From assembly GCF_009299835.1 (NCBI RefSeq), contig NZ_VKCZ01000001.1, forward strand, positions 310,001-374,000: DNA of 64,000 bases, read 5' to 3'. The notes below the pieces were generated by a model that saw only the letters and a list, made by a program, of their open reading frames with translations, was not told the DNA's origin and ran no database searches. Of the stretch, positions 25,827 to 33,823 are shown in pieces (within the stretch, counting starts at the first letter, position 1; every line of letters begins with the position of its first letter). The position numbers and the translations under genes were made by a program. Source of the stretch: Microlunatus speluncae (GTDB lineage Bacteria; Actinomycetota; Actinomycetes; Propionibacteriales; Propionibacteriaceae).

Positions 25827-27149
25827 ACGCGACTGCTACCGGCTGCCGCGACTGCTGCAGTGGTCGCGCGGACCGGCAGCGGTCGCGTCGGCCGCTCCGC
25901 GCTCCTGGTCGAGGTCGACGTTGCGTCGGTCGAGGCCTGATCCGAGGCTGACGCGACTGTTGTCGGGCGGCGCGAACGCTGCAACGGTCGCGCGGACCGG
26001 CAGGGGTCGCGTCGGCGGCTGGCGTCGATGAGCGGCCCGGCTGCGCGCATTCCTTCGACATCGCGCCCTCGGTGGCTCCTAACGCGATCCGATCCGAGCG
26101 CGGCCGCGACTGTCGTCGGTGGGCGCGGCTGCTATCGGTGCGTGCGATTGTTGCTGTCGTCGCGTGGGCCGACAGTGGTCGCGCCGGCCGCTCTGCGCCT
26201 CCTGGAGGGCACGCTGCTGCATCGGTCTTGACCCGATCCGAGCGCGGACGCGACTGCTATCGGTCGGCGCGATCGCTGCAGTGGTCGCGTGGACCGACAG
26301 TGGTCGCGTGGGTGGCTAGCCGCTCAACGGCTCTGCCCTGCTCATCCCCGATCCCGGCTCCGGCAGTGCGTGGACGCGACTGCTATCGGTGGGCGCGATT
26401 GTTTCTGTGGTCGCTTGGACCGACAGTGGTCGCGTCGGCCGCTCCGCGATTCCTGGAGGAGTACGCCGCTGCATCGGTCGTGACCCGGTCCGTGCGTGGA
26501 CGCGACTGTTGTCGGCTGGCGCGATCGCTGCGGTGGTCGCGTGGACCGACAGGGGTCGCGTGGGTGGCTGGTCGCTCAGCGGCTCGGCAGGAGCGCCTAC
26601 CTCATGCCGATCGCCATTCCGATCCGTGCGTGGACGCGACTGTTGTCGGCTGACGCGATCGCTGCGGTGGTCGCGTGGACCGACAGTGGTCGCGGGGTGA
26701 GTGGGTTTCGCTCCGGGACTTCGGCTGGCGATCTTCGACAGCGCTCTGTTCTGTGCGCGAGTTCGCGACGCGATCTGAGCGCGACGCGACTGGTGTTGGT
26801 CGGCGCGATCGTTGCAACGGTCGCGCCGACCGGCAGGGTTCGCGTCGGCGGCTGGCGTCGCTGAGCGGCCCGGCTGCGCGCGTACCTTCGACATCGCTTC
26901 ACGCGGTGGCGCCTAGGCCGACGCGATCTGAGCGCGACGCGACTGGTGTTGGTCGGCGCGAATGCTGCAACGGTCGCGCGGCCCGACAGGGGTCGCGTCG
27001 GCGGCGGGCGTCGCTGAGCGGCTCGGCTGCGCCCGTTCCTTCGCCACTGCCGCTGGCGTACGCGCCGGTCGTGATCCCGTGGCGCGGACGCGACTGCTAT
27101 CGGTCGGCGCGATCGTTGCAGTGGTCGCGTGGATGGATAGCGGTCGCGT
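25827..27149 (+). repeat. Array of ten self-complementary 62-nt units with modular spacers
   Basis: The gap 25507-27171 holds no credible gene. Its core is ten copies of a 62-nt unit beginning ACGCGACTG and ending GGTCGCGT: 25827-25888, 25951-26012, 26104-26184 (81 nt, with a 19-nt partial duplication), 26248-26309, 26374-26435, 26500-26561, 26634-26695, 26784-26845, 26937-26998 and 27088-27149. Each unit is close to self-complementary end to end, with base i pairing base 63-i and a TGCA turn. Spacers of 62-72 or 88-91 nt fall into recurrent classes. It lies between convergent genes. The stretch 25672-25826 shows no clear unit. Open frames through the array only reflect repeated, stop-poor sequence. 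Confidence 0.9.
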
Positions 27150-27171
27150 CGGTGGGCGGGGCGGGGGAGGG

Positions 27172-28140
27172 TCAGTGGGTGGTGGGGGTTGGGCGGAGGT
27201 AGCGGTAGGTGTGGTGGAGTTGGAAGCCGAGGCGTTGGTAGGCCTGGTGGGCGTCGGTGTTCTCCTGGGCGACCTGGAGGTAGGCGCTGCGGGCGCCCTT
27301 GGCGCCGGCCCAGTGGACCAGGCCGATCAGCACCTCCGTGGCCAGGCCCTGCCGGCGGTGGTCGGGGTCGGTCCAGAGGGCGGCGATGCCGAGCCAGTCC
27401 TGGCTGATCTGGCCGCGGCCGGAGGCGATCAGTCGATCGCCGTGGGCGATGCCGGCCAGGCCGTACGGCGGGTGGCCGGTCAGCATCGTGCGGAGCAGGT
27501 CGGGATCGACGTCGGACGGGCGGTAGGCGTGGTAGGCCTGCCACCAGGCGTCGGTGAGCTGCTCCTCGACCATGACCCGCGGGTCGGCCGGCCGGGTGCC
27601 CAGGTCCGAGAGGCGCTGCACCATGACATCGGTCGGCAGGTAGGTGTCGGCCCAGCCGAGCTCGCGGAATCGCCGCTCCGGCGCCGATCCGTCGATCACC
27701 TGCACCTGCGGCGCGATGCCGTGCTCGGCGGCGAAGTCGACGACCCGACGTGCCGCCTGGTCGAACGGCACGCCCGGATCGCCCACCGCGAGGCAGGAGT
27801 TCGCCCGGCCGGTGAATCCACCGCCGGCCCGCAGCCACCAGGCGCCCAGCCGCTCAGCGTAGGCGATCCAGCCGTGCACCGCCGCCTGTTCCAGCTCCTC
27901 GGCCGGGACCCGCAGCGGATCCGGCCCGCGGGAGATCGACGGCACCCGCTTGGCCAAGATCACGGCCGCCCGGTCCACCTCGACGACCCGGTCGTCCCGG
28001 GTGCGCACGATGATCAAGTTCTCCTCGGCCGAGACCAGGACGCCGAGCACGTCGGTGGCCGAACCGTCCGGCAGCCGATGGCGGAGCACCAGGCGTTCAC
28101 CCGGCTCGGGCGTGGGTGTGATCCGTGCGACAGCGTCCAC
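27172..28140 (-). CDS. GNAT family N-acetyltransferase
   Basis: A 322-aa protein with a C-terminal GNAT domain at about 205-315. Motif A is DPDHRRQGLATEVLIGLVHW at about 263-282, and the closing strand is ENTDAHQAYQRLGFQLHHTY. The N-terminal 60 residues (LVLRHRLPDGSATDVLGVLV; VVEVDRAAVILAKRVP) look like a small beta-barrel. This layout matches an actinobacterial group near Rv0428c/CG3035, some members of which are described as N-acetylglutamate synthases; the substrate here is not proven. The GTG at 28140 is divergent from the ferredoxin gene. Its 3' end abuts the hairpin array, so read-through transcripts would cross the array antisense. Confidence 0.85.
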   Translation of the reverse strand: MDAVARITPTPEPGERLVLRHRLPDGSATDVLGVLVSAEENLIIVRTRDDRVVEVDRAAVILAKRVPSISRGPDPLRVPAEELEQAAVHGWIAYAERLGAWWLRAGGGFTGRANSCLAVGDPGVPFDQAARRVVDFAAEHGIAPQVQVIDGSAPERRFRELGWADTYLPTDVMVQRLSDLGTRPADPRVMVEEQLTDAWWQAYHAYRPSDVDPDLLRTMLTGHPPYGLAGIAHGDRLIASGRGQISQDWLGIAALWTDPDHRRQGLATEVLIGLVHWAGAKGARSAYLQVAQENTDAHQAYQRLGFQLHHTYRYLRPTPTTH

Positions 28141-28193
28141 AGAGTGGGGGTCCTTCGCGGCTACGGTGGGAAAGCGAGATACTAGCTCACTGA

Positions 28194-28216
28194 GGCGGCG
28201 TCCTCGGGAGCCGCCG
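28194..28216 (+). promoter_or_regulatory. Hairpin in the ferredoxin 5' leader
   Basis: GGCGGC and GCCGCC flank a 10-nt loop within the leader, downstream of a GATACT -10-like element (28178-28183) and upstream of the ribosome-binding site. It could stabilise the leader or attenuate transcription. Confidence 0.35.
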
Positions 28217-28242
28217 CAGGATCAGAGATTCGAGGAGAGTCC

Positions 28243-28569
28243 GTGACGTACGTCATTGCGCAGCCCTGTGTCGATCTTAAGGACCTGGCTTGCGTCGAGG
28301 AGTGTCCCGTCGATTGCATCTACGAGGGCAAGCGGATGCTCTACATCCACCCCGATGAGTGCGTCGACTGCGGAGCGTGCGAGCCGGTCTGCCCGGTCGA
28401 GGCGATCTTCTACGAGGATGACACCCCGGAGGAGTGGAAGGACTACTACCAGGCCAACGTCGACTTCTTCGACGACCTGGGCTCGCCCGGCGGTGCCGCG
28501 AAGACCGGCCCGATCGACAAGGACCACGCGCTGATCGCGGCCCTGCCGCCGCAAGAGCACGACGAGTGA
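28243..28569 (+). CDS. fdxA: 7Fe ferredoxin (3Fe-4S and 4Fe-4S)
   Basis: A 108-aa electron carrier of the actinobacterial FdxA/FdxC type. Cys9, Cys17, Cys21 and Cys25 (CVDLKDLACVEECPVDC) followed by Cys40, Cys43, Cys46 and Cys50 (CVDCGACEPVC) supply one 3Fe-4S and one 4Fe-4S cluster, the central Cys of one site being non-ligating in this family. The C-terminal half is acidic with no further motif. The GTG start follows a clear GAGGAGAG ribosome-binding site. The dapC gene starts 10 nt downstream, the same order as in mycobacteria (fdxC-dapC), so they form an operon. Confidence 0.95.
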   Translation: MTYVIAQPCVDLKDLACVEECPVDCIYEGKRMLYIHPDECVDCGACEPVCPVEAIFYEDDTPEEWKDYYQANVDFFDDLGSPGGAAKTGPIDKDHALIAALPPQEHDE

Positions 28570-28579
28570 TCCAGCGCCC

Positions 28580-29689
28580 GTGACCACCACGCCGGCCACC
28601 GGCATCACCGCCCTGCCCGACTTTCCCTGGGACAGCCTGGCCGGGGCCAAGGAACGCGCGGCGGCCCACCCGGACGGCCTGGTCGACCTCTCGGTCGGCA
28701 CCCCGGTCGACCCGGTCCCGCAGGCAGCGCAGACGGCTCTGGCCGAGGCCGCCAATAGTCCGGGCTACCCGCTGACCTCCGGCACGGCCGACCTGCAGGC
28801 CGCGATGGCCGGCTATCTGACCCGCCGCTGGGGCGCCGAGGGGCTCGTCCCGGAGGCGACGATGCCGGTGATCGGCACCAAGGAGTTCGTCGCCTGGCTG
28901 CCGACCCTGCTCGGCCTCGGTCCCGGTGACGTCGTGGTGGTGCCGACGATGGCGTACCCGACTTATGCGGTCGGGGCGATGATCGCCGGTTGTACGCCGA
29001 TCCCGGCCGATGATCTTGACGGCCTGGATGATCAACGGGTCGGCCTGGTCTGGCTCAACTCGCCGTCCAACCCGACCGGCCAGATCCTCGGCCCGGACGA
29101 GCTCGCCCGCCGGGTCGCCTGGGCTCGTGATCACGGGGCCGTGGTGGCCTCGGACGAGTGCTACGGCGAGTTCGGCTGGGACACCGAACCGGTCTCGGTG
29201 CTCCGTCCCGACGTCTGCCGCGGTTCCCATGATCAACTGTTGGCGGTGCACTCGCTGTCCAAGCGGTCCAACCTGGCCGGCTACCGGGCCGGGTTCATCG
29301 GTGGTGATCATGAGCTGGTGACCCGGCTGCTGGCGGTACGCAAGCACGCCGGCATGATCGTGCCACGGCCGGTGCAGCAGGCGATGATCACCTTGCTGGC
29401 CGATGATGATCATGTTCAGCAGCAGCGCGGCCGCTACCTGGCCCGGCGCGAGCTGCTCCGCCCGGCCCTGGAGCGGGCCGGCTTCCGGATCGAGCACTCC
29501 GAAGGTTCGCTCTACCTCTGGGCCACCCGGGACGAGCCCGGCCGGGCCTCGATCGACTTCCTCGCCGGCCACGGCATCCTGGCCGCCCCCGGCGACTTCT
29601 ACGGCGCCGCCGCCGACGGCTACGTCCGCGTAGCCCTCACCGCCACCGACGACCGCATCGCCGCCGCCGCCACCCGCCTCACCCAATAA
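28580..29689 (+). CDS. dapC: Succinyldiaminopimelate transaminase DapC
   Basis: A 369-aa fold-type I PLP aminotransferase that makes N-succinyl-diaminopimelate in the succinylase branch of lysine and peptidoglycan-precursor synthesis. The substrate-loop segment LVDLSVGTPVDP is near residue 33, the cofactor Asn and Tyr are in WLNSPSNPTGQ at about 154, and the Schiff-base Lys is in HSLSKRSNLAGYRAGF at about 228. Length and the fdx-dapC order match actinobacterial DapC. The GTG start lies 10 nt after the ferredoxin stop. Asp-Leu pairs are often written GAT-CTT despite the high GC content, part of a GATC excess noted separately. Confidence 0.94.
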   Translation: MTTTPATGITALPDFPWDSLAGAKERAAAHPDGLVDLSVGTPVDPVPQAAQTALAEAANSPGYPLTSGTADLQAAMAGYLTRRWGAEGLVPEATMPVIGTKEFVAWLPTLLGLGPGDVVVVPTMAYPTYAVGAMIAGCTPIPADDLDGLDDQRVGLVWLNSPSNPTGQILGPDELARRVAWARDHGAVVASDECYGEFGWDTEPVSVLRPDVCRGSHDQLLAVHSLSKRSNLAGYRAGFIGGDHELVTRLLAVRKHAGMIVPRPVQQAMITLLADDDHVQQQRGRYLARRELLRPALERAGFRIEHSEGSLYLWATRDEPGRASIDFLAGHGILAAPGDFYGAAADGYVRVALTATDDRIAAAATRLTQ

Positions 29690-29690
29690 C

Positions 29691-29749
29691 GCCGACCCGT
29701 CACATCCGCGGCCCTTTTCGCGGCGTGTCGCAGCCGTTGTGACGGCTCG
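29691..29749 (+). repeat. 59-bp palindromic repeat, copy 1
   Basis: This matches the element at 36567-36625 (opposite orientation) at 54 of 59 positions. Its ends, CGACCCGTCACA and the near-complement TGTGACGGCTCG, pair with one mismatch. It lies 1 nt after the dapC stop and before the convergent LuxR gene, so it may serve as a terminator. Confidence 0.8.
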
Positions 29750-29771
29750 ATCGATTGGGTGGGGGTCCCGA

Positions 29772-32648
29772 TCAGACCAGCGGTGCTCCAGCCTTCGGCT
29801 CCGCCGGCCGGGGCTGGGCCGGTCCGGCGCCCAGCGGACCCGGAAGCCCGAGATACCACCGGGTCAGCTCGGTTCGGCTGGTCAGCCCGGTCTTGGCCAG
29901 GATCCGCCGCACGTGGCTCTCCACCGTGCGTTCGGACAGCACCAGGCGCGCCGCGATCTCCCGGTTGGACAGGGCCCGGGCGACCAGGCCCAGCACCTCG
30001 TGCTCCCGGGTGCTCAGCGGATCGGCCGCCCGTTCACCCGGCTGCAAAGCCGCGAGCAGCGCTTCGGCCACCCGCAACGGCCCCGGCAGATCGAGCCGGC
30101 GGGACTGATCGGCGGCGGTCCGCGCGTGCTCGGTGGCACCGGCGTAGTCCCCGACCGCGGTGAGCGCACGGGCCAGGCCGAGGTGTCCGTGCACCAGGAA
30201 CGGCCGGGCGCCGATCCGTTCGTCGATCCGCAACCCGGCCCGGAAGGAGTCGATCGCGGCCGCCGTGTCGCCCAGGGCCAGAGCCAGGTCGCCGAGCATC
30301 CGGGCGATCGCTCCGCTGTAGTAAACGGTGCCCGAGCCCATGATCAACGTCGTGCCGAAGGTGGTCTCGATCAGCTCCCGCAACCGCCGGCAGGTGTCGC
30401 TGTCGCCGAAGGCCACGGCCAGGTCCGGCAGATAGGCCAGCGTCGCTGCGGCCATCATCCGGTTCGGGTCGTCCAGCCCGGGCAGGGCCGCTCGATAGAG
30501 CGCGGCCGCCTCGTCCCGCCGGCCGACGAGCAGCAACGCCTGCGCCAGACCCGCCTTGCCGACCAGCGGAAACCGGCTCACGTCCGCCAGCAGGTCGGTC
30601 CAGCCGGGGCTCAGGTCGGCCGGGTCGCCCCGCACCACGGCCAGCAGCACCGACAATCCGAAGTGGGTGAAGTAGATCGACGGGTCGCCCCAATCGGCGG
30701 CGACTTCGGCGGCCTGCCCGGACAGCCGGCGGCTCCGGTCGAAGTCGCCGACCAGCCCGGCCAGCGTCGCCTGCCGGCGCAGCAGATGCCAGCGGACCAG
30801 CGGCAGCCCGGTCCGTTCGGCCAGCAGTTGGATCGCGTCGACCTCCCGCTGGGCCAGCGCCATGTCGGCCAGGTGGATCGCGGCGTCGGAGCACCAGATG
30901 TGCGCCCACAACCGGGCCAGCGGCCGGCCGGTCCGGGTCGCCAGCTCCAACGCGCGCCGGCTGGTGGCGATCGCCTCGGCGTCTCGGCCCGGCCGCCATT
31001 CCAGCGAGACCCGGGCCCGCAGCGCGTCCAGTTCGGCATCGGCATCGCCGGCGTCGACCGCGTGCTGGTACGCGGTCCGGGCCCACTCGCCCGCATCCTC
31101 GATCAGGTTGAGCTCGAGCAACGCACAGGCCAGCTGTGCCTCGATCCGCGCCCGCAGCCACGGCGGCCCGGCCTCGCCCAGCAACCCCAGCGCTCGGTGG
31201 CACAGGTCGACCAGTTGTTGGTTGATCGCCGGATGGGCGATCCCTTGGACGATGACCGCGGCCCGGCCGATCACCTCACCCCGCGTCGTCCGTTCCCCCT
31301 CGTCGGCCGCTCGCAGGCAGGTCTCGATGCTCTGCTCGAGCCGGCCACCCAGATACTGCGCCCGAGCCAGGTCCAGCAGCAGTTCGGCTCGGTCGATCCC
31401 GGCCGCCGGCCCGGCGTCGAGGGCGAGCCGCAGATAGCCGGCCGCTTCGTCGTACGCTCCGGCAGCGCGGGCGGCATCGGCCGCGCGGACCGCCCAGGCC
31501 GCCGCCTGCACCGGCTCGCCGGCCCGGTGCCAGTGGGTCGCCACCACTCCGGTACGGCCATCGTCGGTCACCGCCAGCGGCTCCAGCAGCAGCGCCGCCC
31601 GCCGATGCAGCTCGACCCGCCGCGCCGGAGGCAGGGAGGCATAGCAGGCGTCCCGGACCAGCCCGTGAGCGAACCGGACCCGCGCGCCGTCCGGCTGGAT
31701 CTCCACCAACCCGGCCGGCACCGCGGGCCGCAACCGCTCCAGCACCGGACAGTCGCCACCGACCAGCGCGGCGAGCAGCTCGGGATCGGCGTCCAGCCCG
31801 AGCACGCTGAGTCCGGCCACCAGCTCGGCGGTGTCCAGCCCGGCGGCCCGCAGCGCTACCGCGACCAGATGGCGCAGTTCGGGCTGCTCACCGAGCGTGT
31901 CGACCCAGGTCTGGTGACCGCGCAGTTGGCCGCCGGCTACCCGGGCCAGGGTGCGAAGGTACAGCGGGCTGCCGCCGGCCAGCTCGGTCGCGTGCCGGAC
32001 CGCGGCGGCATCGGCGGGGCCGACCGAGGAGGTCAGCACCTCGGCCGCCTCGGCGGGGGACAGCGGGCCGAGACCGATCACCTCGCTGGCCCGGTGGGCC
32101 GGCGTCTCGGCGAAGCCGCTGCCGACCGCATCCCGATGGGTGCCCACCACCAGCAGCGGCAACCGGCGGATCTCGGCCGCGAGCCGGTCCAGCAGTCGCA
32201 GCGTCGCCTGGTCGGCCCATTGCAGGTCGTCCAGCACGATCAGCAGCCCGGGATCGGCCGTCGCGCAGTCGGCCAGCGCGTCCAGCACGGCGGTGTCGGC
32301 GGCGAAGGTGGTCGCGGCGGTGTCGTCGACCGAGGCGTTGACGCGTTCGCCGCTGCCGGCGGCCAGGGCGGTGATCGCGGCGGCCGGGCCGGGTAGGTCA
32401 CGGGTCGCCCGCGACCACGGCCAGAGCGCGGGCACCCCGGCGTCGGCGAGCGCGGTGCCCCAGCCGACCGGTCCGGACGCGTCGGCCACCAGTTCCTCGA
32501 CCAGCCGGGTCTTCCCGATCCCGGCCGGTCCGGTGACCAGCACCAGCTGACCGGTGCCGGCCCGGGCGTCGGCCAGCCGCCGACGCAACAGAGCCACCTC
32601 ATCGTGCCGCCCGACGAGCGGGTCGGCCGTCCCCGGAACGGGCCTCAT
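29772..32648 (-). CDS. Large LuxR-family (LAL) ATPase regulator
   Basis: A 958-aa signal-transducing ATPase regulator. The AAA/STAND domain starts with VGRHDEVALLRRRLADARAG at about residue 10, Walker A is GPAGIGKT at about 42, and Walker B is LLIVLDDLQWAD at about 135. A helical region of about 500 residues resembles TPR-type sensor domains. A LuxR helix-turn-helix lies at about 895-950 (TREHEVLGLVARALSNREIA; SERTVESHVRRILAKTGLTS). Such LAL proteins activate target operons on binding an inducer. ATG 32648 is chosen because GGGGAGGG lies just upstream; an ATG at 32708 would add 20 unrelated residues. It is divergent from gshA, its most likely target. Confidence 0.9.
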   Translation of the reverse strand: MRPVPGTADPLVGRHDEVALLRRRLADARAGTGQLVLVTGPAGIGKTRLVEELVADASGPVGWGTALADAGVPALWPWSRATRDLPGPAAAITALAAGSGERVNASVDDTAATTFAADTAVLDALADCATADPGLLIVLDDLQWADQATLRLLDRLAAEIRRLPLLVVGTHRDAVGSGFAETPAHRASEVIGLGPLSPAEAAEVLTSSVGPADAAAVRHATELAGGSPLYLRTLARVAGGQLRGHQTWVDTLGEQPELRHLVAVALRAAGLDTAELVAGLSVLGLDADPELLAALVGGDCPVLERLRPAVPAGLVEIQPDGARVRFAHGLVRDACYASLPPARRVELHRRAALLLEPLAVTDDGRTGVVATHWHRAGEPVQAAAWAVRAADAARAAGAYDEAAGYLRLALDAGPAAGIDRAELLLDLARAQYLGGRLEQSIETCLRAADEGERTTRGEVIGRAAVIVQGIAHPAINQQLVDLCHRALGLLGEAGPPWLRARIEAQLACALLELNLIEDAGEWARTAYQHAVDAGDADAELDALRARVSLEWRPGRDAEAIATSRRALELATRTGRPLARLWAHIWCSDAAIHLADMALAQREVDAIQLLAERTGLPLVRWHLLRRQATLAGLVGDFDRSRRLSGQAAEVAADWGDPSIYFTHFGLSVLLAVVRGDPADLSPGWTDLLADVSRFPLVGKAGLAQALLLVGRRDEAAALYRAALPGLDDPNRMMAAATLAYLPDLAVAFGDSDTCRRLRELIETTFGTTLIMGSGTVYYSGAIARMLGDLALALGDTAAAIDSFRAGLRIDERIGARPFLVHGHLGLARALTAVGDYAGATEHARTAADQSRRLDLPGPLRVAEALLAALQPGERAADPLSTREHEVLGLVARALSNREIAARLVLSERTVESHVRRILAKTGLTSRTELTRWYLGLPGPLGAGPAQPRPAEPKAGAPLV

Positions 32649-32680
32649 TTTCCCTCCCCGGAACGGGCCTCTTTTCGCAG
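32631..32680. repeat. 25-bp tandem duplication over the LuxR-type start codon
   Basis: CCCCGGAACGGGCCTCATTT (32631 onward) is repeated 25 nt later from 32656 with CCCCGGAACGGGCCTCTTTT. The ATG at 32648 lies in the first copy and the ribosome-binding site between the two, so the duplication sets the spacing and may place two operator sites in the leader. Confidence 0.6.
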
Positions 32681-32746
32681 TATGCAGTACCGAATTGCGT
32701 ACCACCACGGATGTCGCCGAACCGGTGCCCGGGCGACCGTAGCGGC

Positions 32747-33823
32747 ATGAATCAGAGCAGGAAGCTGAACGAGGCCGTACGCCGGCTGTTCGCTCCGGCG
32801 CGGCGACCGGGCCGCCTCGGCGCCGAGGTGGAACTGATCCCGGTCACCGACTGTGCGGACCCGCGACCGGTCGATCCGGCGACGCTCGTCGCCGGGTTCG
32901 ATCCGGCCTTCGTCGCCGCCGCCCGACCCACGTTCGAGCCGGGTGGCCAGCTCGAGTTGAGTCCCGCCCCGTGCGCCGGGCCGGCCGCGCTGGTGACCGA
33001 GCTGCACCGGCTGCTGGGCCGGGCCGAGACGATCGCGCGGACCGGCGGCGTCCGGCTCGAGCTGGTCGGCGTGAACCCGTACCACGGCTGCGCCGACGTC
33101 CCGCTGCGGACGCCCACGCCGCGCTACCGCGCCATGCAGGCGGTCTTCGACCAGACCGGCGAGGACGGGCGGCGGATGATGCGGCTGACCGCGTCGCTGC
33201 AGCTGGCAGTGGATCTGCTGCCCGGCACCGCGGGGCGGCAGCAGTGGCTGGTCGCCAACCTGGCCGGTCCAGCGCTGGCCACGGCCTTCGACAACTCCGC
33301 CGGCGAGCGCACCCGGATCTGGCGCGGCCTGGATCCGGCCCGCACCGGCTACGACGGCCGGCATCTCGATCCGGTCGACCCGGTCGGGGCCTACCTGGCC
33401 TTCGCCGCCGCGGCGCCCCGGTTGCCGATCCCGGACACCGCCGACGCCGGCTATCACCTGAGCACGCTGTTTCCGCCGGTCCGGCCCCGTGGCGGCTACC
33501 TCGAGCTGCGCTACCTGGACGCTCAACCGGTGCACCGGATCGAGGGCGTCGTACGGACGATCAGCACGCTGTTGCTCGTCCCCGCCGCCCGCCGGGCGGC
33601 CCTGGAACTGCTGTTGCCGCGCGCGGCGGATCAGGATCGGGCCTGGGCCGAGGCCGCCGCCGGGTGCTCGCCCGAGACCGAGGCACTGCTGGCCATCGCG
33701 GGCACCGAACTCACGGCCCCGTTGGCCCGGTCGGCCCCATCGGCTCCGGCAGTCCGGTCGGCTCCGGCAGTCCGGTCGGCCGCGGCAGTCCGGTCGGCCT
33801 CGGTGATCGGCAGTGTGCGATGA
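32747..33823 (+). CDS. gshA: Glutamate-cysteine ligase (GCS2/EgtA-like)
   Basis: A 358-aa ATP-dependent ligase that joins Glu and Cys to gamma-glutamylcysteine. GCS2-family marks are LGAEVELIPV at about residue 23, FEPGGQLELSPAPCAGPAAL at about 63, MMRLTASLQLAVDLLPG at about 143 and the C-terminal GGYLELRYLDAQPVHR at about 248. These resemble EgtA, the actinobacterial enzyme for ergothioneine, but the next gene is a glutathione synthetase, so I call it gshA. The C-terminus carries an 18-bp tandem repeat encoding SAPAVR copies. The ATG at 32747 has no good ribosome-binding site. The stop overlaps the gshB start (ATGA). Confidence 0.85.
   Translation: MNQSRKLNEAVRRLFAPARRPGRLGAEVELIPVTDCADPRPVDPATLVAGFDPAFVAAARPTFEPGGQLELSPAPCAGPAALVTELHRLLGRAETIARTGGVRLELVGVNPYHGCADVPLRTPTPRYRAMQAVFDQTGEDGRRMMRLTASLQLAVDLLPGTAGRQQWLVANLAGPALATAFDNSAGERTRIWRGLDPARTGYDGRHLDPVDPVGAYLAFAAAAPRLPIPDTADAGYHLSTLFPPVRPRGGYLELRYLDAQPVHRIEGVVRTISTLLLVPAARRAALELLLPRAADQDRAWAEAAAGCSPETEALLAIAGTELTAPLARSAPSAPAVRSAPAVRSAAAVRSASVIGSVR
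33741..33794 (+). repeat. 18-bp in-frame minisatellite at the end of gshA
   Basis: Three copies of CGGCTCCGGCAGTCCGGT (the third with CCG in place of TCC) at 33741-33758, 33759-33776 and 33777-33794, then a decayed fourth. Six codons per unit give repeated SAPAVR, so copy-number change would not shift the frame. Confidence 0.8.

Noticed and set aside
26072..26894. Repeat-containing proteins on both strands of the hairpin array (RDCYRSAR-type and TRPLSVHATTAAI-type peptides)
   Set aside because: The frames change strand and register between units, lack ribosome-binding sites and domains, and arise from repeated GC-rich sequence that is poor in stop codons.
25827..27149. CRISPR array
   Set aside because: Units are 62 nt and diverged from one another, spacers are related and low in diversity, and no cas genes are visible. 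CRISPR repeats are 21-48 nt and nearly identical.
25827..27149. Integron attC array
   Set aside because: Hairpin units resemble attC in size, but no cassette ORFs lie between them, the RYYYAAC/GTTRRRY core is not seen, and no integrase is nearby.
32711..32746. Longer gshA or longer LAL regulator starting in the 32649-32746 gap
   Set aside because: No ribosome-binding site or conserved residues support the added N-terminal segments; the chosen starts put family motifs at normal positions.
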